Shown: positions 1 to 8,809 of the stretch, in pieces
Position numbering within the stretch: position 1 is the first letter of the stretch
How the letters are laid out: each line of letters begins with the position of its first letter
The notes under the pieces: generated by a model
The model's input: only the letters and a program-made list of their open reading frames with translations
What the model was told of the DNA's origin: nothing
The model's database searches: none
Made by a program: the position numbers and the translations under genes
Assembly (NCBI RefSeq): GCF_003206645.1
Contig: NZ_PZJP01000005.1
Coordinates: 62,001 to 126,000, forward strand
Source of the DNA: Salinicola aestuarinus
GTDB taxonomy: Bacteria; Pseudomonadota; Gammaproteobacteria; Pseudomonadales; Halomonadaceae
Length of the DNA stretch: 64,000 nt
Direction of reading: 5' to 3'

Positions 1-906
1 CGGCGCCTGATCATCGGCCTGCTGGCCAACGGCAACCTGCTGATCGAGGGGCTGCCGGGGCTCGCCAAGACACGCGCGATCAAGGCGCTGTCGCGGCATC
101 TGGAGGCCGACTTCAACCGCATTCAGTTCACTCCCGACCTGCTGCCGTCGGACGTCACCGGCAGCGACGTCTATCACCAGAGTGGGGACGGGTCGACATT
201 CACCTTCAGCCCCGGGCCGCTGTTCGCGAATCTGGTACTCGCCGACGAGATCAACCGTGCGCCTGCCAAGGTGCAGTCGGCGCTACTCGAAGCCATGGAG
301 GAGCGTCAGGTGACGGTCACCGGCAAGACCCACCCGCTGCCGGACCTTTTCATGGTGCTGGCGACCCAGAATCCCATCGAGCAGGAGGGCACCTACCCGC
401 TGCCGGAGGCCCAGCTCGACCGCTTTCTGATGAAGGTGCTGATCGACTATCCCGCCGTCGAGGAGGAGGTCGAGGTGATCCGTCTGGTGCGTGACGAAGA
501 GCGGGCAACGCTGGGCCAGGCGGGGGCCCACGCGCCTCCGGTAGTGATTGCCCAGGCGGCGGTCTTCGAGGCTCGCCGTGAGATCGCCGCGCTGCACGTC
601 GCCGAACCGCTGGAGCGTTACATGGCCGATCTGGTCGATGCCACCCGACATCCGGCAGCGCTCTCGAAGGCGCTCGACCACTGGATCGAACTGGGCGCCA
701 GCCCGCGGGCCAGTCTGGCTCTGGATCGCTGCGGCCGCGCCCACGCCTGGCTCGAGGGGCGTGACTATCTTGACCCCCAGGACGTGCAGGCGGTGGCGCC
801 GGACGTGCTGCGCCACCGGTTGGGGCTCAGTTTCGAGGCACAGGGCGAGGGGCTGACGCCCGACGCGATCATCGCCGAGCTGCTGGCGCGGGTGGCGCTG
901 GCCTAG
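1..906 (+). CDS. MoxR family AAA+ ATPase (5' end cut off by window)
   Basis: Reading frame 1 is open from the first base, so the start codon lies outside the window; about 301 residues are visible. A MoxR-type Walker A (GLPGLAKT, about residues 18-25), a Walker B (LVLADEIN, about residues 78-85) and the sensor-1 region ATQNPIEQEGTYPLPEAQ are all present, followed by the helical lid domain. MoxR ATPases are thought to act as chaperones that mature metal-dependent VWA proteins. Here the gene heads an operon with DUF58, DUF4381, two VWA proteins, a BatD-like protein and a TPR protein, the classic Bat/aerotolerance arrangement. Only the substrate is uncertain. Confidence 0.95.
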   Translation, partial: RRLIIGLLANGNLLIEGLPGLAKTRAIKALSRHLEADFNRIQFTPDLLPSDVTGSDVYHQSGDGSTFTFSPGPLFANLVLADEINRAPAKVQSALLEAMEERQVTVTGKTHPLPDLFMVLATQNPIEQEGTYPLPEAQLDRFLMKVLIDYPAVEEEVEVIRLVRDEERATLGQAGAHAPPVVIAQAAVFEARREIAALHVAEPLERYMADLVDATRHPAALSKALDHWIELGASPRASLALDRCGRAHAWLEGRDYLDPQDVQAVAPDVLRHRLGLSFEAQGEGLTPDAIIAELLARVALA

Positions 907-978
907 CCGGGTTGGCTGTCGTTATCCCCGGCAGTCGTTGATCCCGGCCGCCGTGGGTTCGAAAGCGAGGAGGAAAGC

Positions 979-1992
979 ATGTCGCGCTTGACCGCCAGAG
1001 AGCCAAACGCCCGCGCGGGCCGAGCCTCTCCCGATCCTCGGGTGCATACCGATCTGGCCCACCTGCGCGGGCTGGAGCGTCTTGGGCAAACGCTGAGCCT
1101 GCTGCCTCGGCAGCCGGCACGCAGCGTACTCAGCGGCCGCCACGGCTCACGCCTTCGCGGGCGCGGGCTCGACTTTCTCGAACTGCGCGGCTATCTGCCG
1201 TCGGACGACGTGCGCAACATCGACTGGCGGGTCACCGCACGCACCGGCGAGCCGCACGTTCGTGTCTTCACCGAGGAGCGCGATCGCCCGGCACTGATCG
1301 TCGTCGACCAGCGGATGTCGATGTTCTTCGGCAGTCGCCATGCGATGAAGTCGGTGACGGCCGCCGAGGCCGCTGCGCTGCTCGCTTTCGCCGTACTCGC
1401 CCAGCACGACCGCGTCGGCGGCATCGTGGTGGGCGATACCGGCCTCGTCGAGTGTCGCCCGGTCAGTTCGCGGGCTGGCGTAATGCGCTTTCTGCAGGCG
1501 CTGGCCGAGGCCAATCTGGCGCTGGATGCCGACGCTGACCCCCGTGATCCCACCTCGTTGGATGCGGTGTTCGAATCGGTCGCGAGGCTCGCGCGTCGCG
1601 ATCATCTCATCGTGGTGCTGAGCGACTTTGATGTCATCGGTCCGCGCACCGAGCGCCTGTTGAGTGGGCTATGTCGCCACAACGATGTCGTGCTGGCACC
1701 GGTCACCGACGTGCTGGCCGAGACGCTACCGCGGGATCTGCGTCAGACGGTCTCCGACGGCCAGCTGCAGGCGCTGCTGGACGCCCGTAGCGGTCACGTT
1801 CGCGAGGCGCTCGAGCGGGTGTCGGCGGCGCGCCGCGAGACCCTGAGCGAGTGGCAGCGCCGCTACGGGCTCTCCATCGCCCCGCTTTCCGCCGGGGAGG
1901 ATTGCGCGGTGCAGCTGCGTCGGCTGCTCGGGGGAGATCGGCGACGGGATAGCGAGAGCCCCGGTGTCAGGGTTGGAGGCACCGCCGTATGA
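979..1992 (+). CDS. DUF58 domain-containing protein
   Basis: A 337-residue protein with the DUF58 signature in the middle: a GRHGS segment, then GRGLDFLELRGY and a DDVRNIDWRVTARTGEPHVR stretch at about residues 74-93. The start has a strong ribosome binding site (GAGGAGGAAAG) about 5 bases upstream. DUF58 proteins are regularly encoded between MoxR and VWA genes; their biochemical role is not settled, although the C-terminal half resembles a VWA fold. Its 3' end overlaps the next gene by four bases (ATGA), which suggests translational coupling. Confidence 0.92.
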   Translation: MSRLTAREPNARAGRASPDPRVHTDLAHLRGLERLGQTLSLLPRQPARSVLSGRHGSRLRGRGLDFLELRGYLPSDDVRNIDWRVTARTGEPHVRVFTEERDRPALIVVDQRMSMFFGSRHAMKSVTAAEAAALLAFAVLAQHDRVGGIVVGDTGLVECRPVSSRAGVMRFLQALAEANLALDADADPRDPTSLDAVFESVARLARRDHLIVVLSDFDVIGPRTERLLSGLCRHNDVVLAPVTDVLAETLPRDLRQTVSDGQLQALLDARSGHVREALERVSAARRETLSEWQRRYGLSIAPLSAGEDCAVQLRRLLGGDRRRDSESPGVRVGGTAV

Positions 1993-2552
1993 GCGTGCCG
2001 AGCGCCGCCGTCGACCAGGCGATGGAGGAGGCCGTTGGGGAGACCGTTGGCGAGTCCCCACCGCTGATGCTGTCGCAGATGATCGACCAGCTATCGCCGG
2101 CACCCGAGCCCGCGCCCATCGCCTGGTGGCCGCAGACCTGGGGCTGGCTGGTGCTTGGGCTCGTGATCGCGGCGCTGTTGGCCTGGCGGGGCTGGCGCCG
2201 CTACCGGCAGTGGCGCGCCGATCGCTATCGACGGGAGGCATTGGCGGAACTGCGGCAACGGCTAGCGCAGGGCGAAGGCATCGTGGCGCTGGCAGAGGTG
2301 CTGCGACGCACCGCGCTGGCCGCGTTTCCGCGGCAGGCGGTCGCGTCACTGCGCGGCGACGCCTGGGGCCGGTTTCTGAATGCCAGCCTGCCCTCTGGGA
2401 CGACCGGCTTCGACGACCGCGCCATCGCCCAGCTCTCGTCGCAGCCCTACCGAGCGCCCGATGCGGCCCCGGCGTCGCTCGAGGCGCTGACGCCGCAGGT
2501 CGAGCGCTGGATTCGCCGTCACGACGCGAGCCGGAGTGTCGCGCATGAATGA
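1989..2552 (+). CDS. DUF4381 domain-containing membrane protein
   Basis: 187 residues with one membrane segment at about residues 45-63 (WWPQTWGWLVLGLVIAALLA), followed by a basic WRRYRQWRADRYRREAL stretch and a soluble helical domain. The position between DUF58 and the first VWA gene, the size and the topology fit DUF4381, a small membrane component of MoxR/Bat operons. Start and stop both overlap the neighbouring genes. A molecular role is not known. Confidence 0.85.
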   Translation: MSVPSAAVDQAMEEAVGETVGESPPLMLSQMIDQLSPAPEPAPIAWWPQTWGWLVLGLVIAALLAWRGWRRYRQWRADRYRREALAELRQRLAQGEGIVALAEVLRRTALAAFPRQAVASLRGDAWGRFLNASLPSGTTGFDDRAIAQLSSQPYRAPDAAPASLEALTPQVERWIRRHDASRSVAHE

Positions 2553-3549
2553 ACTCGCGTCCGGCATGCTCGAACTGGCCGCCCCCTGGGCGCTGGTGCT
2601 GCTTCCGCTGCCACTGCTGGTGCACTGGCTTGCCCCCGCGCACCGGCGGCGCACCACCGCGCTGCGGTTGCCTTTCTTCCAGCGCTACATAGCGGCGGCG
2701 GGTGTGACCCCGGCCGCTGGCGCCCGGGTACTGACGCGCTCCCGGGCGATGACCGCCGTGCTCGCGCTCGGCTGGGGGCTATTGGTGCTGGCGCTGGCGC
2801 GTCCGGAGCAGGTGAGCGCCCCGATTCACTGGCAGACCTCGGCCCGGGATCTGATTCTCGCGGTGGATATCTCGGGCTCGATGGACGAGCGGGATTTCGC
2901 CAACGCGAATGAGGCGCCACTGCAGCGGCTCGAGGGCGTCAAACGGGTGATTGCCGACTTTCTCGACGCCCGCGAGGGCGAGCGGCTGGCACTGATCGTC
3001 TTCGGCACCCAGGCCTTCGTGCAGTCACCGCTGACGACCGATCTGACCACGCTGCAGTCGCTGCTGGCGCAGACCGAGGTAGGCATGGCCGGGCCCCACA
3101 CCGCGCTGGGGGATGCCATCGGCCTCGCCATTCGTCAGTTCGAGAGCGACGAGGTCGCGCAGCGGCTGCTGATTCTGCTGAGCGATGGCGCCGACACCGG
3201 CAGCCGCATGAGCCCGGTCAACGCCGCCGACATTGCCGCCGAGCGCGAGGTGCAGATCGTCACCGTCGCCATTGGCGACCCTGACGGAAGCGGCGAGAAC
3301 CGGGTCGACATACCGACCCTCGAGTCGGTTGCCGAAATCACCGGCGGTGCTCACTTTCTGGCAACGGATCAGCAGGCGCTGGCGGCGGTCTACGACCGCA
3401 TCGATGCGCTCGCCCCGCGCCGGATCGCCGACCACAGCTACCGCCAGCGCCAGTCGCTGGCGGTCTGGCCGATGGGCGCCGCGCTGCTGCTGGTGCTGCT
3501 GGTCTGGCTGTGGCGCAGCATCGGGCTAGCCAGAGGGAAGCCGTCATGA
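2545..3549 (+). CDS. VWA domain-containing membrane protein, BatA-like
   Basis: About 334 residues. Two membrane segments flank the N-terminal region (about residues 11-29 and 65-83) and one lies at the C-terminus (about 305-325). Between them is a von Willebrand factor A domain with an intact MIDAS: DISGS, the threonine in GPHTALGDA and the aspartate in LLSDGADTG. I chose the ATG at 2545 because it gives an ATGAATGA overlap with the previous stop; a GTG at 2536 adds three residues. BatA-like proteins sit in the inner membrane with a periplasmic VWA domain. It is coupled to the next gene by ATGA. Confidence 0.9.
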   Translation: MNELASGMLELAAPWALVLLPLPLLVHWLAPAHRRRTTALRLPFFQRYIAAAGVTPAAGARVLTRSRAMTAVLALGWGLLVLALARPEQVSAPIHWQTSARDLILAVDISGSMDERDFANANEAPLQRLEGVKRVIADFLDAREGERLALIVFGTQAFVQSPLTTDLTTLQSLLAQTEVGMAGPHTALGDAIGLAIRQFESDEVAQRLLILLSDGADTGSRMSPVNAADIAAEREVQIVTVAIGDPDGSGENRVDIPTLESVAEITGGAHFLATDQQALAAVYDRIDALAPRRIADHSYRQRQSLAVWPMGAALLLVLLVWLWRSIGLARGKPS

Positions 3550-5165
3550 GCGAATTCAGCGCGCTTTCCGCCTTTCACTTCCTCAGGCCCTACGGGTTTC
3601 TGCTGCTGGTGCCGATCGTCGCCCTCTGGTGGTGGTATCGCTTTCGTTTCACCCCGGGGCAGGCCAGAACGCGCCATGTCGCCCCGCACCTGGCCCGGGC
3701 GCTGGTCGTTGGCCAGCCGTCGCGTACCCGGCTGGGACCGGTGGATACGCTGGCCGCGCTGGCGGTCTGCCTGGTCATCGGGCTGGCCGGACCCACCTGG
3801 AGCCGAATGCCCAATCCGATGATCAGCCAGACAGCGCCGCTGGTGATCGCGCTCGAGGTGAGCGACTCGATGCTCGCGACCGATGTGCCGCCAACGCGGC
3901 TGGCTCGCGCCGGCATCAAGATCGAGCAGCTCCTGGCCACTCGCAGCGGCGCGGAAACGGCACTGATCGCCTACGCCGGTTCCGCGCATCGCGTGGTGCC
4001 GCTGACCCGTGACCCCGGGCTGATCAAGCCCTATCTCGAGGGACTCTCGCCCGAGGTGATGCCCTCGCAGGGGGATGCCGCCGGTCAGGCGCTGGCACTT
4101 GCCGAAACTCTGCTCGCCGACCAGAGCGTGGCTGGTACGCTTCTCTTCGTCAGCGACGGCGTGAGCGCGGCCAACCGTTCGGCCTTCGCCGCCCGTGACG
4201 AGACTCACGCGCTGGCAGTGCTATCGCTGTTGCCGGACGCCCAGCCGCTGGCCGGCATGGAAGGACTGGGCGCCCGGCAGGTCGGCGTCAGCGCGGACGA
4301 TGACGATGTTCAGGCGTTGGCGCGGATGCTGGCCTCCGACTATCGCCGGGCGCTGCTCAACGACGAGCGACTGGCGTGGCAGGACCGCGGCGTCTGGCTC
4401 GCCTGGCCGGCGATGGTGCTGGCGCTGTTCGGTTTTCGTCGCGGCTGGCGCCTTGGCGCGGTGGCACTGTGGTTAGCCTCGGGGGTAGCACCCACGGGCA
4501 TGTCCGGACCGAGTCAGGCGCAGGCGCAGTCGAGTGTCGCCACCCGCGCCGCCGAGACACAGACGACCTCGTCGCTGGCAATGCGTGTGACCGCACCGCT
4601 GATGGACGCGTTTCTGACCCCGGATCAGCAGGGGCGGTGGTGGCTGGAGCGGCGGCAGTATGCGCGCGCCGCTGCCAGTTTCGAGGACCCGGCGTGGCGC
4701 GGTTACGCACTCTACCGGGACGGCCAGTACGCCGATGCCGCCACCGCGCTGGCGCTGGTGGACACCGCGGAAGCAGCCTTCACCCAGGGGCTGGCACTGA
4801 TCCGCAGCCGTCAGTACCGCAGCGCCGTTGCCGCCTTCGAGACGACCCTCGCCCGCGACCCCGACTACCCCGAGGGAGCGAGGAATCTCGCGTTGGCCCG
4901 CCAGATCGTCGGCTACGTCGAGGAGACGCAGGCGCAGTCCGACAGTGGCGAGGATCGCGGCGTAGGGGCCGATGACGTGGTGTTCGACAACGAGTCGCGG
5001 CGGGGCACGGAGACAACCACGACCGGCGCGGATGAAGACCCGCTGCTGACGCCGGATCAGTGGATCTCTTCCCTCGATACCGACACCGCCGACTACCTGC
5101 GTCAGCGTTTCGCACTGGAAGCTGCCTCCCGGACGTCCGTTCGCGCCGGGGAGGAGACACCATGA
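3546..5165 (+). CDS. VWA plus TPR membrane protein, BatB/BatC-like
   Basis: 539 residues when started at the ATG overlapping the previous stop. N-terminal membrane segments (about residues 13-30 and 61-78) precede a VWA domain, further hydrophobic segments lie at about 281-320, and tetratricopeptide-like repeats occupy about residues 365-465 (RRQYARAAASFED, YRDGQYADAATALALV). An acidic tail follows. In the MIDAS the expected first aspartate is glutamate (ALEVSDSM), so metal binding may be altered compared with its BatA-like neighbour. Fusion of VWA and TPR resembles BatB and BatC combined in one protein. Confidence 0.88.
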   Translation: MSEFSALSAFHFLRPYGFLLLVPIVALWWWYRFRFTPGQARTRHVAPHLARALVVGQPSRTRLGPVDTLAALAVCLVIGLAGPTWSRMPNPMISQTAPLVIALEVSDSMLATDVPPTRLARAGIKIEQLLATRSGAETALIAYAGSAHRVVPLTRDPGLIKPYLEGLSPEVMPSQGDAAGQALALAETLLADQSVAGTLLFVSDGVSAANRSAFAARDETHALAVLSLLPDAQPLAGMEGLGARQVGVSADDDDVQALARMLASDYRRALLNDERLAWQDRGVWLAWPAMVLALFGFRRGWRLGAVALWLASGVAPTGMSGPSQAQAQSSVATRAAETQTTSSLAMRVTAPLMDAFLTPDQQGRWWLERRQYARAAASFEDPAWRGYALYRDGQYADAATALALVDTAEAAFTQGLALIRSRQYRSAVAAFETTLARDPDYPEGARNLALARQIVGYVEETQAQSDSGEDRGVGADDVVFDNESRRGTETTTTGADEDPLLTPDQWISSLDTDTADYLRQRFALEAASRTSVRAGEETP

Positions 5166-6676
5166 ACGCTGGGAGGCGCCACCGGCCCCCGGTGGCAGCG
5201 CTGCTGGCGGCGAGCCTGCTGTTTGGCCCGGGGCCCCCCACCGTGTCGCTGGAGAGACTGTCGATCACCAGCGCCGCGGCCTGGGCACAGGCGCCGCTCG
5301 CGCCGTCAGCCGACTCGAGTGCACCATCCCGCGAGCCCCAGGTGTCGCTGACACTGACACCGGCGCAGGTGGCCCCCGGTGAGCGTGCCGAGCTGCGCAT
5401 CACCGTACTGGTACCCACCTTCATGCCGCGTCCGATGGTGTTTCCGAGCCTGGATCAGCCGAACCTGCGGGTCGAACTGCCCGAGCGCGCGACCATGCCG
5501 CTCAGCCGGCGACTCGACGGGCAGACCTGGGCCGGTGTCTCGCGGCGCTATGCGGTGACTCCGCTCGCCCCCGGGGAATTCACTCTGGGAGAGGGGGCAC
5601 TGGAGATCACCTATCAGGATCCCGACACCGACGAGACGACGGTGCGCGCCGCCGCGCTGACGCCGCAGACGTTGATCGCCGCCGTCCCCGAGGCGGCAGC
5701 CGGTCTTTCTCCCTATCTCGCCGGCACCGCGTTGACGCTGGACCAGCGCGTTGCGGTAACGCGGGCGCCACGTCCCGAGGCCGAGTCGAATCACGGAGTG
5801 CCTGCTGAGGGGGCGCAGGGTGAGGAAGCGATGGACGAGGAAGCGACGGATGAGCGAGAGCCTGACGGGGTGCCGGTCGCGTTGAACCTGACCGAGGGAG
5901 AACCGGTGTCGCTGGCGATCGGTGACAGCCTGCAGCGCGACATCGTACTCTCCCTCGAGGGCGGCAGCGCTCTGCTCCTACCGTCGCTGGCGGAGTCTGC
6001 ATCGCCGCCGCCGCTGATGAGTCACGTGGCCTCTCCGATCTTGAGGGAGACGCCGACCGGCGGAACGCGGACCGAGCGCCTGACCTACATCGCCCAGCAC
6101 GGTGGGATGGTGACGCTGCCCGAGCTGATCGTGCGCTGGTACGACCTCGCCAATCAGCGCATCGTCTCGACCCGCGTGGCCGGGGTCGATCTCGCCATCG
6201 ACGGCGCGCCGGCGGAGTCGGGGAGTTCGAGTCCTTCGCGGTTTTCTGGCGGCGAGCTGGGGCTCGCCCTGGCGCTATCGGTCGCGCTGCTCGGCGCGCT
6301 GGCGGGCATCACCCGGTATTGGCTGTGGCCGCGCTGGCGGCACGCGCAGCAGCAGCGTCGTCGGCATCGCGACAGTCACGGTATGGCGGCACTGACGCGG
6401 CTCGAACAGCATGTCAGGGCGCGACACTATACCGAGAGCCTGCGTGCCTGGCAGGCACTGCGACGGGACGTGCCCGCGCTCGCCGCCGCCCATCATCGTC
6501 ACATCGAGCTCTGCATGGCGGCGCTGGGGCGAGAGCGCTACGCCGCGCAGCCGGGGTCGAAGCGCTCGGATGCGCACTGGACTGCGCTGGAGCGGGCACT
6601 GCCGCCGGCCGCCGAGCTCCGCCCTCCGCGCAACGGCACGTCACTGCCACCACTCAATCCGAGGGCCGTCACATGA
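5162..6676 (+). CDS. BatD-like protein
   Basis: 504 residues starting at an ATG that overlaps the previous stop (ATGA). A hydrophobic signal segment (about residues 13-30) is followed by a long extracytoplasmic part made of beta-rich segments (VSLTLTPAQVAPGERAEL, then YAVTPLAPGEFTLGEGALEI), as in BatD/oxygen-tolerance proteins. An acidic linker lies at about 212-235 and a single membrane helix at about 366-388, after which comes a cytoplasmic basic tail. BatD proteins are partners of the BatA/B VWA proteins; mechanism unknown. Confidence 0.85.
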   Translation: MNAGRRHRPPVAALLAASLLFGPGPPTVSLERLSITSAAAWAQAPLAPSADSSAPSREPQVSLTLTPAQVAPGERAELRITVLVPTFMPRPMVFPSLDQPNLRVELPERATMPLSRRLDGQTWAGVSRRYAVTPLAPGEFTLGEGALEITYQDPDTDETTVRAAALTPQTLIAAVPEAAAGLSPYLAGTALTLDQRVAVTRAPRPEAESNHGVPAEGAQGEEAMDEEATDEREPDGVPVALNLTEGEPVSLAIGDSLQRDIVLSLEGGSALLLPSLAESASPPPLMSHVASPILRETPTGGTRTERLTYIAQHGGMVTLPELIVRWYDLANQRIVSTRVAGVDLAIDGAPAESGSSSPSRFSGGELGLALALSVALLGALAGITRYWLWPRWRHAQQQRRRHRDSHGMAALTRLEQHVRARHYTESLRAWQALRRDVPALAAAHHRHIELCMAALGRERYAAQPGSKRSDAHWTALERALPPAAELRPPRNGTSLPPLNPRAVT

Positions 6677-7476
6677 TCGTCAGCCGATGCCCGTTTCGCG
6701 TCGACACCGAGAGTGCGCTGGCTGGGGCCGCTGTCGCCACGCGTCGGCGAGTCGCGCTGCCGATTACCAGGGGGCGAATCGCGCCCCTGGTGATGGCATC
6801 GCTGATGGCCGCTCTCTGGATCGTTACCCTGCCGGCGCTCGCTGCCGAGTCGGCGGAGCCAGATAACGCAGCGTCCTGCGGTGACTGCACCCCGTCCGAG
6901 GCCGCTGCGCGTCGGGTCGACCGAGCGAACGCACAGGTGCAGGCAGGCCGGACGACGGCAGCGATGGAAGGCTACCGCGAGGCGCTGGCACTCGATCCCG
7001 ATTACCTGCCGGCGCGCGTCAATCTGGCGACACTTTACAACCGCCAGGGTGAGACCGAGCAGTCGCAGGCCCTGTTGCGAGCGGGCCTGGCGCTGCCGGA
7101 GGCACCAAAGGCGGATCGCGGTCATCTGGCCTATCTACTGGCGCTGTCGTTGGCGGAGCAGGGCGATCTCGACTCCGCGCTGGAGTGGCTCGACCGCGAT
7201 ACCCAGTGGCGCCCGACGCATGCGAGAACCTATTACAACCAGGCGCTGCTGCTGGATCGTCTGGGGCGCCAGGAGGCGGCCCTGGATGCGCTGCACAAAG
7301 GGCTCTATCTGGCGCCGGAGTCGCCGGATCTGCTCTACGCCGCGGTCTACCTGAACGCGACGCAGGGGCACGTTTCCCGCGCCCTGGCGGTGATGGAGAC
7401 GCTTCGCCGGGTGGCGCCGGACGACCCTCAGCTCGACAGGCTCGAACGGCAGCTACAGGGGCAATCGGCCCCCTGA
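6673..7476 (+). CDS. TPR repeat protein ending the Bat-type operon
   Basis: 267 residues. A hydrophobic segment at about residues 36-56 (signal or anchor) precedes CGDC and an array of at least four tetratricopeptide-type repeats: AMEGYREALALDPDYLPARV, then a DSALEWLDRD unit, then AALDALHKGLYLAPESPDLL and others. The start overlaps the previous stop by ATGA. TPR proteins at the end of Bat operons are presumed scaffold subunits of the membrane complex. The long N-terminus before the hydrophobic segment is unusual; an internal start near 6790 is possible. Confidence 0.8.
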   Translation: MIVSRCPFRVDTESALAGAAVATRRRVALPITRGRIAPLVMASLMAALWIVTLPALAAESAEPDNAASCGDCTPSEAAARRVDRANAQVQAGRTTAAMEGYREALALDPDYLPARVNLATLYNRQGETEQSQALLRAGLALPEAPKADRGHLAYLLALSLAEQGDLDSALEWLDRDTQWRPTHARTYYNQALLLDRLGRQEAALDALHKGLYLAPESPDLLYAAVYLNATQGHVSRALAVMETLRRVAPDDPQLDRLERQLQGQSAP

Positions 7477-7511
7477 GTCCGTGTCAGTCGTCAGGTCGGT
7501 TTTTCGCACTA

Positions 7512-7599
7512 AACCAGCTCGTTTTCCCGGAACCAGGCAGCTCGATTTCCCGGAACCAGGCAGGTGGGTTCCTCGGTGTGAGCCAGTTCGTTTTCTCGG
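7512..7599 (+). repeat. Four-copy degenerate tandem repeat, about 23 bp unit
   Basis: Four consecutive units, each starting with AACCAG or a variant and ending in a TTTCCCGG or TTCTCGG motif: 7512-7530 (shorter), 7531-7553, 7554-7576 and 7577-7599. The array lies in the gap between the Bat operon and the formylglycine-generating enzyme gene, ending 17 bases before its start codon, so it forms the leader of that gene. No open frame of its own is convincing. Confidence 0.75.
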
Positions 7600-7616
7600 C
7601 ATAAGGATGAGGTTCG

Positions 7617-8519
7617 ATGGCCAAGCAGCGCAGCAAGTCTCGGACGATGACCATGGTCGCGCTCGACGGCGGCAGTTTTCGCATGGGATCGGAGGATTTC
7701 TATGCCGATGAGGCGCCGTGTCGCGAGGTCTCGGTCGGCGCCTTCGAGATCGATGTCCTGCCGGTGACCTACGCCGAGTACCGGCGTTTCGTCGAGTCGA
7801 CGGGCTACGTCTCCGACGCCGAGAAGGCCGTCGACCCGGAGCGGTTCCCCAATGCTGATCCGACCCTGCTGTTGCCGGGCGCGGCGGTCTTCACGCCGAC
7901 CGCCGGTCCCGTGCCGCTCAATGATCACCTGCAGTGGTGGCAATTCGTGCCCGGAGCCAGCTGGCACCATCCGCTGGGCAAGGGCAAGTCGCTCAAGGGG
8001 ATCGCCCGGCACCCGGTGACGCAGGTCAGCTTTAATGACGCCCTGGCCTACGCCGAGTGGGCCGGCAAGGACCTGCCGACGGAAGCGGAGTGGGAGTTCG
8101 CCGCGCGGGGCGGGCTCGATGGCAAGAGTTATGCCTGGGGGGACGAACTTCATCCTGACGGCAAGCGCCTCGCCAAGATCTGGGAGGGCGCCTTTCCCTG
8201 GCGCAACGATGCCCCGCCGGGGTGGGAGCGCACCGCTCCGGTGGGCAGCTATCCACCGAACCCGTTCGGACTCTACGACATGATCGGCAACGTCTGGGAG
8301 TGGACGAAGGACCCGTATCACCGACTCGAGCAACCGACCAAGGCCTGCTGTAGCAGCAGTCAGAAGGTGGCGGACCCGGCCGCCACGCTCAAGGTGGTCA
8401 AGGGCGGCTCGCATCTCTGCGCGCCCGAATACTGTCAGCGCTATCGCCCCGCCGCCCGGCATCCGCAGCCGATCGACGAGTCGACGTCGCATATCGGGTT
8501 TCGCTGCGTGCGACGCTGA
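7617..8519 (+). CDS. Formylglycine-generating enzyme (sulfatase-modifying factor)
   Basis: 300 residues spanning a complete FGE-sulfatase domain. Family landmarks in order are GGSFRMGSEDFYADEAPCRE, HPVTQVSFNDALAYAEW, LPTEAEWEFAARGG, YDMIGNVWEWT and the C-terminal KGGSHLCAPEYCQRYR block with IGFRCV. The two cysteines C268 and C273 have the same spacing as the catalytic copper-binding pair of human FGE (C336/C341), so this is probably a true FGE that converts a sulfatase active-site cysteine to formylglycine, not an EgtB- or PvdO-type relative. The ribosome binding site AAGGATGAGG is clear. No sulfatase gene is in the window, so the substrate must be encoded elsewhere. Confidence 0.93.
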   Translation: MAKQRSKSRTMTMVALDGGSFRMGSEDFYADEAPCREVSVGAFEIDVLPVTYAEYRRFVESTGYVSDAEKAVDPERFPNADPTLLLPGAAVFTPTAGPVPLNDHLQWWQFVPGASWHHPLGKGKSLKGIARHPVTQVSFNDALAYAEWAGKDLPTEAEWEFAARGGLDGKSYAWGDELHPDGKRLAKIWEGAFPWRNDAPPGWERTAPVGSYPPNPFGLYDMIGNVWEWTKDPYHRLEQPTKACCSSSQKVADPAATLKVVKGGSHLCAPEYCQRYRPAARHPQPIDESTSHIGFRCVRR

Positions 8520-8809
8520 TGTCGCTCATGCCTATTTCTCCACGATAGCGGCGGAATGCTCCTGTCTCCGTCGCTGTCATTTGCAGTCCGGCAGTTACCT
8601 TCCTAGTTTTATTTAGTGAGACCGACCGTCACGGCAATGCCTGACACATTGCGACGGCCTACCGATATAGCCACGGCTTCACGGCCCGAGGGCTTCACGG
8701 CCCGATCCGGCCCTCACAGCCCGGCCGTGTCCGCCTTTGCCGCCCCCGCGGGGCGGCACGACGACAATAACGATGCGACTCGTGACGACGCCTCGAAGAG
8801 GACGATGAC
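8520..8809 (+). promoter_or_regulatory. Leader region of the first molybdenum hydroxylase operon
   Basis: About 290 bases without a convincing gene. It contains an exact 15-base direct repeat, GGCTTCACGGCCCGA, at 8675-8689 and 8691-8705. It must hold the promoter of the downstream three-gene operon, but I could not identify -35/-10 boxes with confidence. Confidence 0.4.
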
